64,000 nt of DNA from Pseudomonas sp. PDM18. GTDB taxonomy: Bacteria; Pseudomonadota; Gammaproteobacteria; Pseudomonadales; Pseudomonadaceae. The stretch is from positions 78,320 through 142,319 of the forward strand of contig NZ_JACVBX010000016.1 in the NCBI RefSeq assembly GCF_014852585.1, given 5' to 3'. Positions 1 through 15,489 of this stretch are shown one piece after another. Below the pieces are notes generated by a model that made no database searches, was not told the DNA's origin, and saw nothing but the letters and a program-made list of their open reading frames with translations. Each line of letters opens with the position of its first letter. Positions within the stretch are counted from its first letter, which is position 1. The position numbers and the translations under genes were made by a program.

Positions 1-2
1 TC

Positions 3-1235
3 GAGCAATTGAGCCTCGATGATGGCCTGCTCTATTTGGCAGAGACATGGCTCAGAGGCCCCGCGCTCATACAAGCGTCCTGGCTTCAAGAACCCACAGG
101 CATCTTCAGATACGAAGATATCCTCACCCACGATCTGGACCTGATGCACGAGGCCCTCAATACGGTTGGAGGCCTCGACATATCCACAGATCGACTCAAG
201 GTCGCAGTTGAAGCGAACCGCTTCGATGTGCTGACGGGAGGGCGCCAGGCGGGTCTGGAAAATACCATGGCCCACGAAAGGAAAGGGATAGCCGGAGATT
301 GGCAAAATCACTTCAGTGAGAAGGTGAAACAGCGAGTGGAGGAGTTGTATGGCCCTTTGCTTCGTCGCTATGAACGGAGTACGCAATTATCCGCTAACAC
401 CTACAGTCTCCCTCAAAAGCCAAGTGCTGACGAAGTCCTGGCCAGCTACTCCCAGACCATCGCCGTACACCCTTCACTGCCCAGCTACGCCCACTGGCTT
501 GCTTGGGAGCTTGCGGCCTTCAAACAGATATCCCTGAAGGGAAACGTGCTGGACCTAGGCTGCAGCGATCCGAAGTTCCTCAACCTAGTTCTACCTTACG
601 GCAGCACTGCAGACGGAATGTGTACCAACCCGCACCAGGCTGAACAGGCTCGACTCTACGGTCGTTACAACAACGTTCACGCCGATGGATTTTCCTCTCT
701 GCGACAAAAGGGAGAGTTCGACCATGTGTTCTCTCGAGGATCCCTGGTGCATTTCCCGGGACTGGAGAACAACCTGCAAGCTGTTCTGGGCGAGCTAAAG
801 CCAGGCGGCACTTTCGCCTGCAGTGTGGTTACCAACCGTTATGAGGAATGGGAGACCCTCCCGTATTTGCTGGAGATATCCGGCTATGCAGATATCGGCG
901 AGCAAGCGCGTCAGAAGCATATGAATTTCCACGGAATTCAGTACGCGCTCCCCATAGAGCAATGGCAGAACTGCTTCATGGAAGCGGGATTCGAGGTGAT
1001 AGCCACCTACCCCGTAGTACCACGGGTAAATGCTCAAGCCAATCTCATCTTCGATGCCTTGTGGCACGCGATATCCAAAGAGGGACGGCCTCTAGGCGAG
1101 TTCATGGCTGCATACGTTTCTGCCAGACCCCGATTCCTGCAGTTATTGTCGAGTTCGATCGACGCCCTGATGGAGTTGGAAAGCAACTGGGAAGACACAG
1201 CGGGAGCCGTCTTCGAGCTGCGGAAACCTCAATAG
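3..1235 (+). CDS. Sulfotransferase-methyltransferase fusion protein (5' end outside window)
   Basis: The frame is open to the window edge, so only the C-terminal 410 or so codons are present. The first ~110 residues read as the end of a PAPS-dependent sulfotransferase: a FRYEDIL segment, then RKGIAGDWQNHF, the KG..GDW..F signature near the cofactor site, then a YGPLLRRY tail. After a linker, residues ~175-300 form a class I SAM-dependent methyltransferase fold, with VLDLGCSD as motif I and LKPGGTF as the post-IV motif. Such fusions usually modify a glycan or small molecule; the substrate cannot be read from sequence. Base composition is visibly more AT-rich than the genes to the right, which suggests acquisition by transfer. 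In PAO1 the mnmE-mnmG interval holds no such gene as far as I recall. Both domain calls are firm; the role is unknown. Confidence 0.75.
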   Translation, partial: EQLSLDDGLLYLAETWLRGPALIQASWLQEPTGIFRYEDILTHDLDLMHEALNTVGGLDISTDRLKVAVEANRFDVLTGGRQAGLENTMAHERKGIAGDWQNHFSEKVKQRVEELYGPLLRRYERSTQLSANTYSLPQKPSADEVLASYSQTIAVHPSLPSYAHWLAWELAAFKQISLKGNVLDLGCSDPKFLNLVLPYGSTADGMCTNPHQAEQARLYGRYNNVHADGFSSLRQKGEFDHVFSRGSLVHFPGLENNLQAVLGELKPGGTFACSVVTNRYEEWETLPYLLEISGYADIGEQARQKHMNFHGIQYALPIEQWQNCFMEAGFEVIATYPVVPRVNAQANLIFDALWHAISKEGRPLGEFMAAYVSARPRFLQLLSSSIDALMELESNWEDTAGAVFELRKPQ

Positions 1236-1271
1236 CAGCGTTACCATCCGGATACAACACGTCAGGGATAC

Positions 1272-1690
1272 TTATCCACAGCCTGGTACCATCCACCCCC
1301 AAAAACGTTCTCCCTGCCCTCCGCAAACGTTTCTGAGTTTACTCGCAGCGATGGTGACAGGCTGCAACCCCCCAAATTTCATATAGATTCTGGCTCGCGG
1401 CAGGTAATTCACACCCCTCCCGAAGACCTGTGGACAACCAACGTATAGATAAGTGAACAGGCTCTGCAGCAACCAGTGGATAAATCCACCTGTTGATAAC
1501 ACTTCACTTAATCCACAAGCTAGCCACCGACGATCCCCTGCAACCGTACAGCATCGGCACAGGGTTGTTAGGCGCTGAAAGCAAGGCTGTGTCTGGCCTG
1601 TAATAGGTTATCCACAGAAAACGGCTTCACTATACATAAACACAAGCTCTAAAAAGATTTAAAAAGATTCCTCTCTTTTATTTTCTACTA
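1272..1690. other. oriC-like region: DnaA boxes plus AT-rich tract
   Basis: This non-coding stretch contains two exact DnaA boxes TTATCCACA (1272-1280 and 1608-1616). It also has one-mismatch boxes at 1429-1437, 1475-1483, 1491-1499 (these three on the reverse strand) and 1509-1517. An AT-rich tract follows at about 1630-1690 with a tandem AAAAAGATT repeat (1651-1669), similar to the unwinding repeats of bacterial origins. In Pseudomonas the characterised oriC lies between rpmH and dnaA, a few kb further left in the usual order. This could therefore be a second or auxiliary origin, or a DnaA-controlled region. Activity cannot be judged from sequence. Confidence 0.55.
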
Positions 1691-1693
1691 GAG

Positions 1694-1720
1694 GCCAACG
1701 GCACAAGTTGGCTATTTTTT
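1694..1720 (+). terminator. Rho-independent terminator before mnmG
   Basis: A stem GCCAAC/GTTGGC (1694-1699 with 1707-1712) and a 7-nt loop are followed by TATTTTTT. It would end rightward transcription coming from the fusion gene or from the oriC-like region before the mnmG promoter. Confidence 0.7.
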
Positions 1721-1731
1721 GTTCAGACGCC

Positions 1732-1760
1732 TTCAATCGAAAGCCCTAAGCCCCTATACT
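1732..1760 (+). promoter_or_regulatory. Probable sigma-70 promoter of the mnmG-rsmG-parAB operon
   Basis: TATACT at 1755-1760 is a good -10. TTCAAT at 1732-1737 is a weak -35 at 17-bp spacing. It sits between the terminator at 1694-1720 and the mnmG start, where a promoter is expected. Confidence 0.5.
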
Positions 1761-1806
1761 GTCCGGCTCTCTTCTTTCTCCTTGATCAACAGGCACGAGG
1801 TGCGTG

Positions 1807-3698
<1,892 letters not shown>

Positions 3699-3699
<1 letters not shown>

Positions 3700-4349
3700 T
3701 GTCCCTGGTCACTGCCCGCCACGCCGAAGAACTCGCGCGCGGCATCCAGACGCTCGGCCTGGATATCGACGAAGCCGTCCAGCAGCGCCTGCTGGATTAC
3801 CTGGCCTTGCTGGCCAAGTGGAACAAGGCCTACAACCTCACCGCCGTGCGCGATGTGGATGAAATGGTCTCCCGCCACCTGCTCGACAGCCTGAGCATCG
3901 TCCCGCAGTTCGAAGCTGCTGGCGGCGAGCGCTGGCTGGACGTCGGCAGCGGCGGCGGCATGCCCGGCATCCCGCTGGCCATCCTGTTCCCCGGCAAATC
4001 CCTGACCCTGCTGGACAGCAACGGCAAGAAGACCCGCTTCCTCACTCAGGTGAAGCTGGAGCTCAAGCTCGACAACCTGCAGGTTATCCACAGCCGGGTG
4101 GAAGCCTTCCAGCCCGAGCAGCCGTTCAACGGCATCGTCTCGCGGGCTTTCAGCAGCCTCGAAGACTTCACCAACTGGACGCGCCACCTGGGTGACACCC
4201 AGACCAACTGGCTGGCCATGAAAGGCGTACACCCCAGCGACGAGCTCGCGGCACTCCCGGAAGATTTCCGGGTCGAAGCCGAACGCGCTCTGGCGGTGCC
4301 GGGTTGCCAAGGCCAGCGCCATCTGCTGATACTGCGCCGCACTGCATGA
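3699..4349 (+). CDS. rsmG: 16S rRNA (guanine527-N7)-methyltransferase RsmG (GidB)
   Basis: Methylates N7 of G527 in the 530 loop of 16S rRNA using SAM; loss of the enzyme gives low-level streptomycin resistance in many bacteria. The SAM-binding glycine loop is GSGGGMPG (residues 83-90) after the LDV strand, and the upstream [11 protein letters not shown] segment is a family hallmark. The length of 216 aa is typical. The ATG overlaps the mnmG TGA as TGATG-type coupling. It is the second gene of the mnmG-rsmG-parA-parB unit, with parA starting 18 bp downstream. An exact DnaA box is embedded at 4084-4092 and is read as Val-Ile-His. Confidence 0.97.
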
Positions 4350-4367
4350 CGGGGAGTGGGGAAAACC

Positions 4368-5156
4368 ATGGCTAAGGTATTCGCGATCGCCAACCAGAAG
4401 GGCGGCGTCGGCAAGACCACGACCTGTATCAACCTCGCGGCATCGCTGGTCGCCACCAAGCGACGCGTGCTGCTGATCGATCTTGATCCACAGGGCAATG
4501 CCACCACCGGCAGCGGTGTGGATAAGTTGTCCCTGGACCACTCCATCTACGACGTGCTCACCGGTGAATGCGACCTGGCCAAGGCCATGCAGTTCTCCGA
4601 GCACGGCGGCTACCAGTTGCTGCCCGCCAACCGCGACCTCACCGCGGCGGAAGTGGTGCTGCTGGAAATGGACATGAAGGAGCACCGCCTGCGCCACGCG
4701 CTGGCGCCGATCCGCGAGAACTACGACTTCATCCTCATCGACTGCCCGCCGTCGCTGTCGATGCTGACGGTCAACGCCCTGTCCGCCTCGGACGGCGTGA
4801 TCATCCCGATGCAGTGCGAGTACTACGCACTGGAAGGCCTGACTGACCTGATGAACAGCATCCAGCGCATCGCCGAGCGACTGAACCCGGCGCTGAAGAT
4901 CGAGGGTCTGCTGCGCACCATGTACGACCCGCGCATCAGCCTGACCAACGATGTCAGCGCGCAGTTGCAGGAGCACTTCGGCGACAAGCTCTACACCACC
5001 GTGATCCCGCGCAACGTGCGGCTGGCCGAGGCACCCAGCTTCGGCATGCCGGCGCTGGTCTACGACAAGCAATCGCGCGGTGCCCTCGCCTACCTGGCGC
5101 TGGCCGGTGAGCTGGTGCGTCGTCAGCGCGCCGCCCGCACCACCGCCCCCGCCTAA
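4368..5156 (+). CDS. parA: Chromosome partitioning ATPase ParA (Soj)
   Basis: Walker-type ATPase that binds DNA non-specifically in its ATP form and drives ParB-parS segregation of the newly replicated origin. The deviant Walker A KGGVGKTT is at residues 11-18 and the Walker B-like DCPPSL is present. The protein is 262 aa. ATG 4368 is preferred over the in-frame GTG at 4356, because MAKVFAIANQKGG is the usual N-terminus of chromosomal ParA and the GTG would add four non-conserved residues. ParB follows after 17 bp. A DnaA box lies at 4517-4525 (GTG GAT AA register). Confidence 0.97.
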   Translation: MAKVFAIANQKGGVGKTTTCINLAASLVATKRRVLLIDLDPQGNATTGSGVDKLSLDHSIYDVLTGECDLAKAMQFSEHGGYQLLPANRDLTAAEVVLLEMDMKEHRLRHALAPIRENYDFILIDCPPSLSMLTVNALSASDGVIIPMQCEYYALEGLTDLMNSIQRIAERLNPALKIEGLLRTMYDPRISLTNDVSAQLQEHFGDKLYTTVIPRNVRLAEAPSFGMPALVYDKQSRGALAYLALAGELVRRQRAARTTAPA

Positions 5157-5173
5157 GAGATTAAGGAACCCGC

Positions 5174-6046
5174 ATGGCCGCCAAGAAACGAGGTCTCGGA
5201 CGCGGGCTGGACGCCCTGCTCAGTGGCTCCAGCGCCGCTACGCTGCAGGAAGAAGCCGTTCAGGTGGACAGCAAGGAGCTGCAACACCTGCCGCTGGACC
5301 TGATCCAGCGCGGCAAGTACCAGCCCCGCCGCGACATGGACCCGCAGGCCCTCGAAGAACTCGCCCAGTCGATCAGGGTTCAGGGCGTGATGCAGCCCAT
5401 CGTGGTGCGCCCGATCGACAAGGGTCGCTACGAAATCATCGCCGGCGAGCGCCGCTGGCGCGCCAGCCAGCAGGCCGGCCTGGAGAAGATCCCGGCCATG
5501 GTCCGCGAAGTACCGGACGAAGCCGCCATCGCCATGGCGCTGATCGAGAATATCCAGCGCGAGGACCTCAACCCCATCGAGGAAGCTGCCGCACTGCAGC
5601 GCCTGCAGCAGGAATTCCAGCTCACCCAGCAACAGGTCGCCGACGCCGTGGGTAAATCCCGCGTAACCGTGGCCAACCTGCTGCGCCTGATCGCGTTGCC
5701 TGAAGAGATCAAGACGCTCCTCTCTCATGGCGACCTGGAGATGGGCCACGCCCGTGCCTTGCTCGGATTACCCGAAAACAGGCAGGTTGAGGGTGCGCGA
5801 CATGTTGTCGCACGCGGCTTCACCGTGCGTCAGACTGAAGCACTGGTGCGCCAGTGGCTCAATGCCCTTGAGGAACCTGCCAAAGCAGTCAGAACCGACC
5901 CGGACATCAGTCGTCTGGAACAGCGCCTGGCCGAGCGCCTGGGCGCTCCGGTGCAGATTCGCCATGGACAGAAGGGTAAAGGCCAGTTGGTGATCCGCTA
6001 CAACTCCCTCGACGAGCTTCAAGGCGTACTCGCCCACATACGTTGA
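5174..6046 (+). CDS. parB: Chromosome partitioning protein ParB (Spo0J)
   Basis: Centromere-binding CTPase that loads at parS and spreads to form the partition complex. The N-terminal basic segment MAAKKRGLGRGL is the ParA-interacting end. The ParB/Srx CTP-binding fold carries GERRWRAS. The HTH (LTQQQVADAVGKSRVTVANLLR) recognises parS, and the C-terminal ~50 residues form the dimerisation domain. The length of 290 aa is standard. It is the last gene of the mnmG operon; the atp promoter follows directly. I found no convincing parS palindrome in the window, so the sites it binds presumably lie elsewhere near the origin. Confidence 0.97.
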   Translation: MAAKKRGLGRGLDALLSGSSAATLQEEAVQVDSKELQHLPLDLIQRGKYQPRRDMDPQALEELAQSIRVQGVMQPIVVRPIDKGRYEIIAGERRWRASQQAGLEKIPAMVREVPDEAAIAMALIENIQREDLNPIEEAAALQRLQQEFQLTQQQVADAVGKSRVTVANLLRLIALPEEIKTLLSHGDLEMGHARALLGLPENRQVEGARHVVARGFTVRQTEALVRQWLNALEEPAKAVRTDPDISRLEQRLAERLGAPVQIRHGQKGKGQLVIRYNSLDELQGVLAHIR

Positions 6047-6091
6047 TACGAACGTAGCATGTAGGGGTCGTCGGAAATCACTACCTGACGG

Positions 6092-6121
6092 TTGAACGGG
6101 GGGCCTGCAGCCCCCTATACT
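6092..6121 (+). promoter_or_regulatory. Sigma-70 promoter of the atp operon
   Basis: TTGAAC at 6092-6097 and TATACT at 6116-6121 are separated by 18 bp. The spacer contains a G-run/C-run inverted repeat around CCTGCAG (about 6098-6115) that could bind a regulator or form a hairpin. Its position in the 150-bp gap between parB and atpI fits the main ATP synthase promoter. Confidence 0.6.
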
Positions 6122-6199
6122 CTGCGCGCAATTTTGTCGGCACAAAGTATGCCAAGTTATTGATTTGTGACGCCGACGCCAGAGGACTGTGAGCTGAAG

Positions 6200-7493
<1,294 letters not shown>

Positions 7494-7510
7494 TCCAAAG
7501 ATTCTGTACG

Positions 7511-7860
<350 letters not shown>

Positions 7861-7912
7861 TTTCCGCAACGCGGGAATCTGTGACTGAACAACGAACGAG
7901 CGAGGTATTGGC

Positions 7913-8383
7913 GTGAACATTAATGCAACTCTGATCGGCCAGGCCATCGCGTTCGCCATCTTCGTCCTGTTCTGCATGAAGTTCGTATGGCCTCCGGTCA
8001 TCGCGGCTCTGCATGAGCGTCAGAAGAAGATCGCCGACGGCCTGGACGCTGCCAACCGCGCGGCTCGTGACCTGGAACTGGCTCACGAGAAAGCGGGTCA
8101 GCAACTGCGCGAAGCCAAGGCTCAAGCAGCCGAAATCATCGAGCAGGCGAAGAAGAGCGCTAACCAGATCGTTGACGAAGCCCGTGATCAGGCCCGTGCC
8201 GAAGGTGATCGCATGATCGCTCAGGCCAAGGCTCAGATCGAACAGGAACTCAACAGCGTCAAAGACGCCCTGCGTGCCCAAGTGGGTGCCCTGGCTGTCT
8301 CCGGCGCCGAGAAGATCCTGGGTGCTTCGATCGATGCCAACGCGCAAAAGCAGCTGGTTGATCAACTGGCCGCCGAGATCTAA
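7913..8383 (+). CDS. atpF: ATP synthase Fo subunit b
   Basis: Peripheral stalk subunit: one N-terminal membrane helix (residues ~5-27) followed by a long, charged, Ala-rich coiled coil (residues ~30-140) that dimerises and binds delta. The length of 156 aa is standard. It starts with GTG at 7913 preceded by GAGG. The C-terminal segment interacts with subunit delta, whose gene begins 12 bp downstream. Confidence 0.98.
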   Translation: MNINATLIGQAIAFAIFVLFCMKFVWPPVIAALHERQKKIADGLDAANRAARDLELAHEKAGQQLREAKAQAAEIIEQAKKSANQIVDEARDQARAEGDRMIAQAKAQIEQELNSVKDALRAQVGALAVSGAEKILGASIDANAQKQLVDQLAAEI

Positions 8384-8395
8384 GCAGAGGGCGAT

Positions 8396-8932
8396 ATGGC
8401 AGAACTGACCACATTGGCTCGTCCATACGCGAAGGCGGCTTTCGAGTACGCCCAGGCTCATCAGCAACTGGCCGACTGGTCCGCTGCTCTGGGTGTGCTG
8501 GCTGCAGTGTCGCGGGACGACACCGTGCGCCAGCTGCTCAAGGAGCCCCAGCTGACCGCGGCAGCCAAGGCTGACGCGCTGATCGACGTGTGTGGCGACA
8601 AGCTCAATGCTCCGGCCCAGAACTTCGTCCGGACTGTGGCTGAAAACAAGCGGCTCGACCTCCTGCCGACCATCTTCGTGATGTTCGAGCAGCTCAAGGC
8701 CGAGCAGGAAAAGCTGGTCGAGGTCGAGGTCACCAGTGCCTTCGCCCTGGACCAGGAACAGCAGGACAAACTCGCCAAGGCTCTCAGCGCCCGGCTCAGT
8801 CGCGAAGTGCGACTTCATGCGTCGGAAGACGCGAGCCTGATCGGCGGCGTGGTAATTCGCGCCGGTGACTTGGTAATCGATGGCTCGGTGCGCGGCAAAA
8901 TCGCGAAACTGGCCGAAGCGTTGAAATCTTGA
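8396..8932 (+). CDS. atpH: ATP synthase F1 subunit delta
   Basis: Connects the top of the alpha3beta3 hexamer to the b2 stalk. 178 aa: an N-terminal six-helix bundle that begins [13 protein letters not shown], the family signature, and a C-terminal beta/alpha part with [21 protein letters not shown]. It lies between atpF and atpA with short gaps in the canonical order. Confidence 0.98.
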   Translation: MAELTTLARPYAKAAFEYAQAHQQLADWSAALGVLAAVSRDDTVRQLLKEPQLTAAAKADALIDVCGDKLNAPAQNFVRTVAENKRLDLLPTIFVMFEQLKAEQEKLVEVEVTSAFALDQEQQDKLAKALSARLSREVRLHASEDASLIGGVVIRAGDLVIDGSVRGKIAKLAEALKS

Positions 8933-8950
8933 GTTTGAAGGGGCAGCGGC

Positions 8951-10495
<1,545 letters not shown>

Positions 10496-10547
10496 GCCGC
10501 AGCGGGGGTCGTTAACGGTCCCCGCCTGCTAAACCGATAGGTGTGAA

Positions 10548-11408
10548 ATGGCAGGCGCAAAAGAGATTCGCAGCAAGATTGCGAGCATCAAAAGCACGCA
10601 AAAAATCACCAATGCCATGGAAAAGGTGGCGGTGAGCAAGATGCGCAAGGCACAAATGCGCATGGCGGCCGGCCGTCCCTACGCGGAGCGCATTCGCCAG
10701 GTGATCGGCCATCTGGCCAACGCCAACCCGGAATACCGTCACCCGTTCATGGTCGAGCGTGAAGTAAAACGCGTCGGCTACATCGTGGTGAGCTCCGACC
10801 GTGGACTGGCTGGCGGCCTGAACATCAACCTGTTCAAGGCTCTCGTCAAGGACATGAGCGGGCAGCGCGATCGTGGCGCGGAGATCGATCTCTGCGTGAT
10901 CGGCTCCAAGGGTGCATCCTTCTTCAAGAGCTATGGCGGCAACGTAGTTGCAGCTATCAGCCACCTGGGCGAAGAGCCGTCGATCAATGATCTGATCGGC
11001 AGCGTCAAGGTCATGCTGGATGCCTACCTGGAAGGTCGTATCGATCGCCTGTACGTGGTTTCCAACAAGTTCGTCAACACCATGACCCAGAAGCCGACCG
11101 TGGAACAGCTGATTCCGCTGGTGGCCGAGGACAATGCCGAGCTGAAGCACCACTGGGACTACCTCTACGAACCCGACGCCAAGGCCCTCCTCGACGGTCT
11201 GCTGGTGCGCTACGTGGAATCCCAGGTGTATCAGGCCGTGGTTGAGAACAACGCCTGTGAGCAGGCGGCCCGGATGATTGCAATGAAGAACGCTACCGAC
11301 AACGCCGGTGATCTGATCAGTGGTCTGCAACTGATCTACAACAAGGCACGTCAGGCGGCGATCACCCAGGAAATCTCGGAAATCGTCGGCGGCGCTGCCG
11401 CGGTGTAA
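10548..11408 (+). CDS. atpG: ATP synthase F1 subunit gamma
   Basis: Central rotor shaft. 286 aa with long N- and C-terminal helices forming the coiled coil inside the hexamer: the N-terminus [26 protein letters not shown] and the C-terminus ending in the helix ...[15 protein letters not shown]. The Rossmann-like domain lies between them. The start ATG 10548 has GGTGTGAA upstream, a weak RBS. Confidence 0.98.
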   Translation: MAGAKEIRSKIASIKSTQKITNAMEKVAVSKMRKAQMRMAAGRPYAERIRQVIGHLANANPEYRHPFMVEREVKRVGYIVVSSDRGLAGGLNINLFKALVKDMSGQRDRGAEIDLCVIGSKGASFFKSYGGNVVAAISHLGEEPSINDLIGSVKVMLDAYLEGRIDRLYVVSNKFVNTMTQKPTVEQLIPLVAEDNAELKHHWDYLYEPDAKALLDGLLVRYVESQVYQAVVENNACEQAARMIAMKNATDNAGDLISGLQLIYNKARQAAITQEISEIVGGAAAV

Positions 11409-12815
<1,407 letters not shown>

Positions 12816-12855
12816 TCCGTGCGCCCGGCAACGGGCGCTTACGTGAGGCAAGGGT

Positions 12856-13281
12856 ATGGCTATTACTGTCCACTGCGACATCGTCAGCGCCGAAGCGGAG
12901 ATCTTCTCCGGTCTGGTCGAGCTGGTCGTAGCGCACGGCTCCCTGGGCGATCTGGGTATCGCTCCGGGCCACGCGCCGCTGATCACCGAGCTCAAGCCGG
13001 GTCCGATCCGCCTGGTGAAGCAGGGTGGCGAGCAGGAGGTGTACTACATCTCCGGTGGCTTCCTCGAAGTACAGCCGAGCATGGTCAAGGTTCTCGCCGA
13101 CACCGTGATTCGCGCAGGTGACCTCGACGAAGCGGCTGCCCAGACCGCACTGAAGGAAGCTGAGAAGGCTCTGCAAGGTAAAGGTGCAGAGTTCGACTAC
13201 AGCTCCGCCGCAGCCCGCCTGGCCGAAGCCGCAGCGCAACTGCGCACGGTCCAGCAGGTTCGCAAGAAGTACGGCGGCTGA
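12856..13281 (+). CDS. atpC: ATP synthase F1 subunit epsilon
   Basis: Rotor subunit and intrinsic inhibitor of ATP hydrolysis. 141 aa: an N-terminal ten-stranded beta sandwich ([18 protein letters not shown], then [14 protein letters not shown]) and a C-terminal two-helix hairpin. It is the last gene of the operon, followed by a strong terminator. Confidence 0.98.
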   Translation: MAITVHCDIVSAEAEIFSGLVELVVAHGSLGDLGIAPGHAPLITELKPGPIRLVKQGGEQEVYYISGGFLEVQPSMVKVLADTVIRAGDLDEAAAQTALKEAEKALQGKGAEFDYSSAAARLAEAAAQLRTVQQVRKKYGG

Positions 13282-13316
13282 GCCGCGAAGTCCCCAGGGA
13301 CTTCAGCGTCAAATAG

Positions 13317-13350
13317 GAAAAGGGTAGCCTTGGCTACCCTTTTTCTTTTT
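13317..13350 (+). terminator. Rho-independent terminator of the atp operon
   Basis: The stem AGGGTAGC/GCTACCCT (13321-13328 with 13333-13340), extended by flanking A/T pairs and closed by a CTTG tetraloop, is followed by TTTTCTTTTT. It is placed 36 bp after the atpC stop. Confidence 0.9.
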
Positions 13351-13393
13351 CCACATCCGGGGTTTCCCCGGTCACCAGGACGGTCCCTCACTC

Positions 13394-14761
13394 ATGTCCC
13401 TCGAAATCGTCATTCTTGCCGCTGGCCAGGGCACCCGCATGCGCTCGGCCTTGCCGAAAGTCCTGCATCCGGTCGCTGGCAAACCGATGCTTGCCCACGT
13501 GATCGATATCGCCCGTGGCCTCAGCCCGACGCGTATCCACGTGGTGATTGGCCATGGCGCCGACCTGGTGCGTGAGCGCCTGCAGGCAGATGACCTCAAT
13601 TTCGTGATCCAGGAACAGCAGTTGGGCACCGGCCACGCCGTGGCGCAGGCCGCCCCGTTCCTGAGTGCGGACAATGTGTTGATCCTCTACGGCGATGTGC
13701 CGCTGATCGAGCAACCGACCCTGGAGCGGCTGATGGCCCAGGCCACGCCGGAGCAGCTGGCGCTGCTGACCGTCGAGCTGGAAGACCCCACCGGCTACGG
13801 CCGCATCATTCGCGATGGCGCTGGCGAAGTTCAGGCCATCGTCGAGCAGAAGGACGCCACTGCCGAGCAGCGCGCCATCCGCGAAGGCAATACCGGTATC
13901 CTCGCTGCGCCGCGTGAGCGCCTGCTGGGCTGGTTGTCGCGTCTTTCCAACTCCAACGCCCAGGGCGAGTACTACCTCACCGACGTCATTGCCATGGCAG
14001 TCGGCGACGGCCTGCGTGTGGCCACCGCCCAACCTCAGGTGGCGATGGAGACCCAGGGCGCCAATGATCGCCTGCAGCTCTCCGAGCTGGAGCGCTTCTT
14101 CCAGCAGCGCGTGGCGCGACGCCTGATGGCCCAGGGCGTGACTCTGATCGATCCGGCGCGCTTCGACGTGCGGGGCGAAGTCAGCGTCGGCCGCGACGTG
14201 AGCATCGATATCAACGTGATCCTCGAAGGTCAGGTGGAGATCGAGGACGACGTGCAGATCGGCCCGAACTGCTATATCAAGGACAGCACCTTGCGCCGCG
14301 GCGCCATCATCAAGGCCAACTCGCACCTGGAAGGCGCCCACGTCGGCCCCGACAGCGACGTCGGCCCGTTCGCTCGCCTGCGTCCGGGCAGCGTGCTGGA
14401 GCGCAAGGTGCATGTGGGTAACTTTGTCGAGCTGAAGAACGCCCACCTGCAGGACGGCGTGAAGGTCGGTCACCTGACTTACCTGGGCGACAGCGAAGTC
14501 GGTGCGCGCAGCAACATCGGCGCCGGCACCATTACCTGCAACTACGATGGCGCGAACAAATGGCGCACCACCATCGGCGAGGATGTATTCATCGGCTCCA
14601 ACAATTCGCTGGTGGCGCCTGTGGATATCGGCACCGGCGCCACGACCGGCGCGGGTTCCACCATCACCGCCGAGGTTCCGGCCGGCACGCTCGGCGTCGG
14701 TCGCGCCAAGCAGCGGGTGATCGAAGGCTGGAAGCGCCCGGAAAAGATCAAGAAATCCTGA
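13394..14761 (+). CDS. glmU: Bifunctional UDP-N-acetylglucosamine pyrophosphorylase / glucosamine-1-phosphate N-acetyltransferase
   Basis: Makes UDP-GlcNAc for peptidoglycan and LPS: the C-terminal domain acetylates glucosamine-1-P, and the N-terminal domain then adds UMP. 455 aa. The N-terminal Rossmann domain carries LAAGQGTRM and [19 protein letters not shown] is the metal/substrate loop. From residue ~250 the left-handed beta helix has hexapeptide repeats, and NYDGANKW and [10 protein letters not shown] contain acetyltransferase active-site residues. It is a separate transcription unit after the atp terminator. Confidence 0.98.
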   Translation: MSLEIVILAAGQGTRMRSALPKVLHPVAGKPMLAHVIDIARGLSPTRIHVVIGHGADLVRERLQADDLNFVIQEQQLGTGHAVAQAAPFLSADNVLILYGDVPLIEQPTLERLMAQATPEQLALLTVELEDPTGYGRIIRDGAGEVQAIVEQKDATAEQRAIREGNTGILAAPRERLLGWLSRLSNSNAQGEYYLTDVIAMAVGDGLRVATAQPQVAMETQGANDRLQLSELERFFQQRVARRLMAQGVTLIDPARFDVRGEVSVGRDVSIDINVILEGQVEIEDDVQIGPNCYIKDSTLRRGAIIKANSHLEGAHVGPDSDVGPFARLRPGSVLERKVHVGNFVELKNAHLQDGVKVGHLTYLGDSEVGARSNIGAGTITCNYDGANKWRTTIGEDVFIGSNNSLVAPVDIGTGATTGAGSTITAEVPAGTLGVGRAKQRVIEGWKRPEKIKKS

Positions 14762-14770
14762 TACATAGGC

Positions 14771-14806
14771 ATCGTCCTGTGGGTAATTTGTTATCCACAG
14801 GACGAT
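14771..14806. terminator. 16-bp-arm hairpin after glmU with embedded DnaA box
   Basis: Arms ATCGTCCTGTGGGTAA and TTATCCACAGGACGAT pair with one mismatch around a TTTG loop. The right arm contains an exact DnaA box (14791-14799). There is no T-tract, so as a terminator it would be weak or Rho-assisted; mRNA 3'-end protection is another possible role. Confidence 0.45.
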
Positions 14807-14879
14807 TCGCTGATTCCGTTATTCACAGGCCATCCCGTAAACCTCGGAGTGGCCCGTTCTCGCTGGAGCTTTCCCGGTC

Positions 14880-15467
14880 ATGCTTGGCGTCGCCATCCTG
14901 ATCTTTCTGATCACCGACCCGTTCGGCAACATCGCGGTGTTTCTCGCCGCCCTCAAGTCGGTCCCCGCCGAGCGTCGTTTGAAAGTGGCACTGCGCGAGC
15001 TGCTGTTCGCCCTGGGCCTGCTGCTGCTGTTCCTCACCCTGGGCGAACACATCCTCACCGGCCTGGGTCTGTCCAAGGAAGCGACCGGCATCGCCGGGGG
15101 CATCATCCTCTTCGTGGTCGCCATGCGTCTGATCTTCCCCACGCCTCAGGGCGTACTGGGCGACATGCCGGACAACGAGCCTCTGTTCGTGCCGCTGGCG
15201 ACGCCGGCGGTGGCGGGGCCATCCGCGCTGGCGATGCTGATCACCCTGCGCAGCACCTACACTGGTCCGTTGTGGGAGCTGTATCTCGCGGTGATCCTTG
15301 CCTGGGCGGCCACTGCCTTCATCCTGATGCAGGCGGCTTTCCTCCAGCGCTTCCTCGGCCCGCGCGGGCTGATGGCCGTGGAACGCCTGGCCGGCATGCT
15401 GCTGATCATGCTCAGTGTGAACATGCTCCTGCAGAACGTGCGCAGCTTCCTGCACATCGCTGCCTGA
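14880..15467 (+). CDS. MarC family (UPF0056) integral membrane protein
   Basis: 195 aa with six predicted membrane helices in two triplets. The family signatures FLITDPFGNIAVFLA at the start and PLATPAVAGPSALAMLITL near residue 105 are present. The MarC/YhgN family has no firmly established substrate, and an early link to multiple antibiotic resistance was not supported. ATG 14880 has GGAG 11 nt upstream. ampDh2 starts 22 bp after the stop, so the two may be co-transcribed. Confidence 0.85.
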   Translation: MLGVAILIFLITDPFGNIAVFLAALKSVPAERRLKVALRELLFALGLLLLFLTLGEHILTGLGLSKEATGIAGGIILFVVAMRLIFPTPQGVLGDMPDNEPLFVPLATPAVAGPSALAMLITLRSTYTGPLWELYLAVILAWAATAFILMQAAFLQRFLGPRGLMAVERLAGMLLIMLSVNMLLQNVRSFLHIAA

Positions 15468-15489
15468 CGCTTTGCCCCTGAGAATCGCC

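Noticed and set aside
1781..1790. TTGATCAA as an Anr/FNR box upstream of mnmG
   Set aside because: It lacks the four-base spacer of TTGATN4ATCAA.
4356..4367. GTG 4356 as parA start
   Set aside because: It adds four residues absent from the well-conserved ParA N-terminus.
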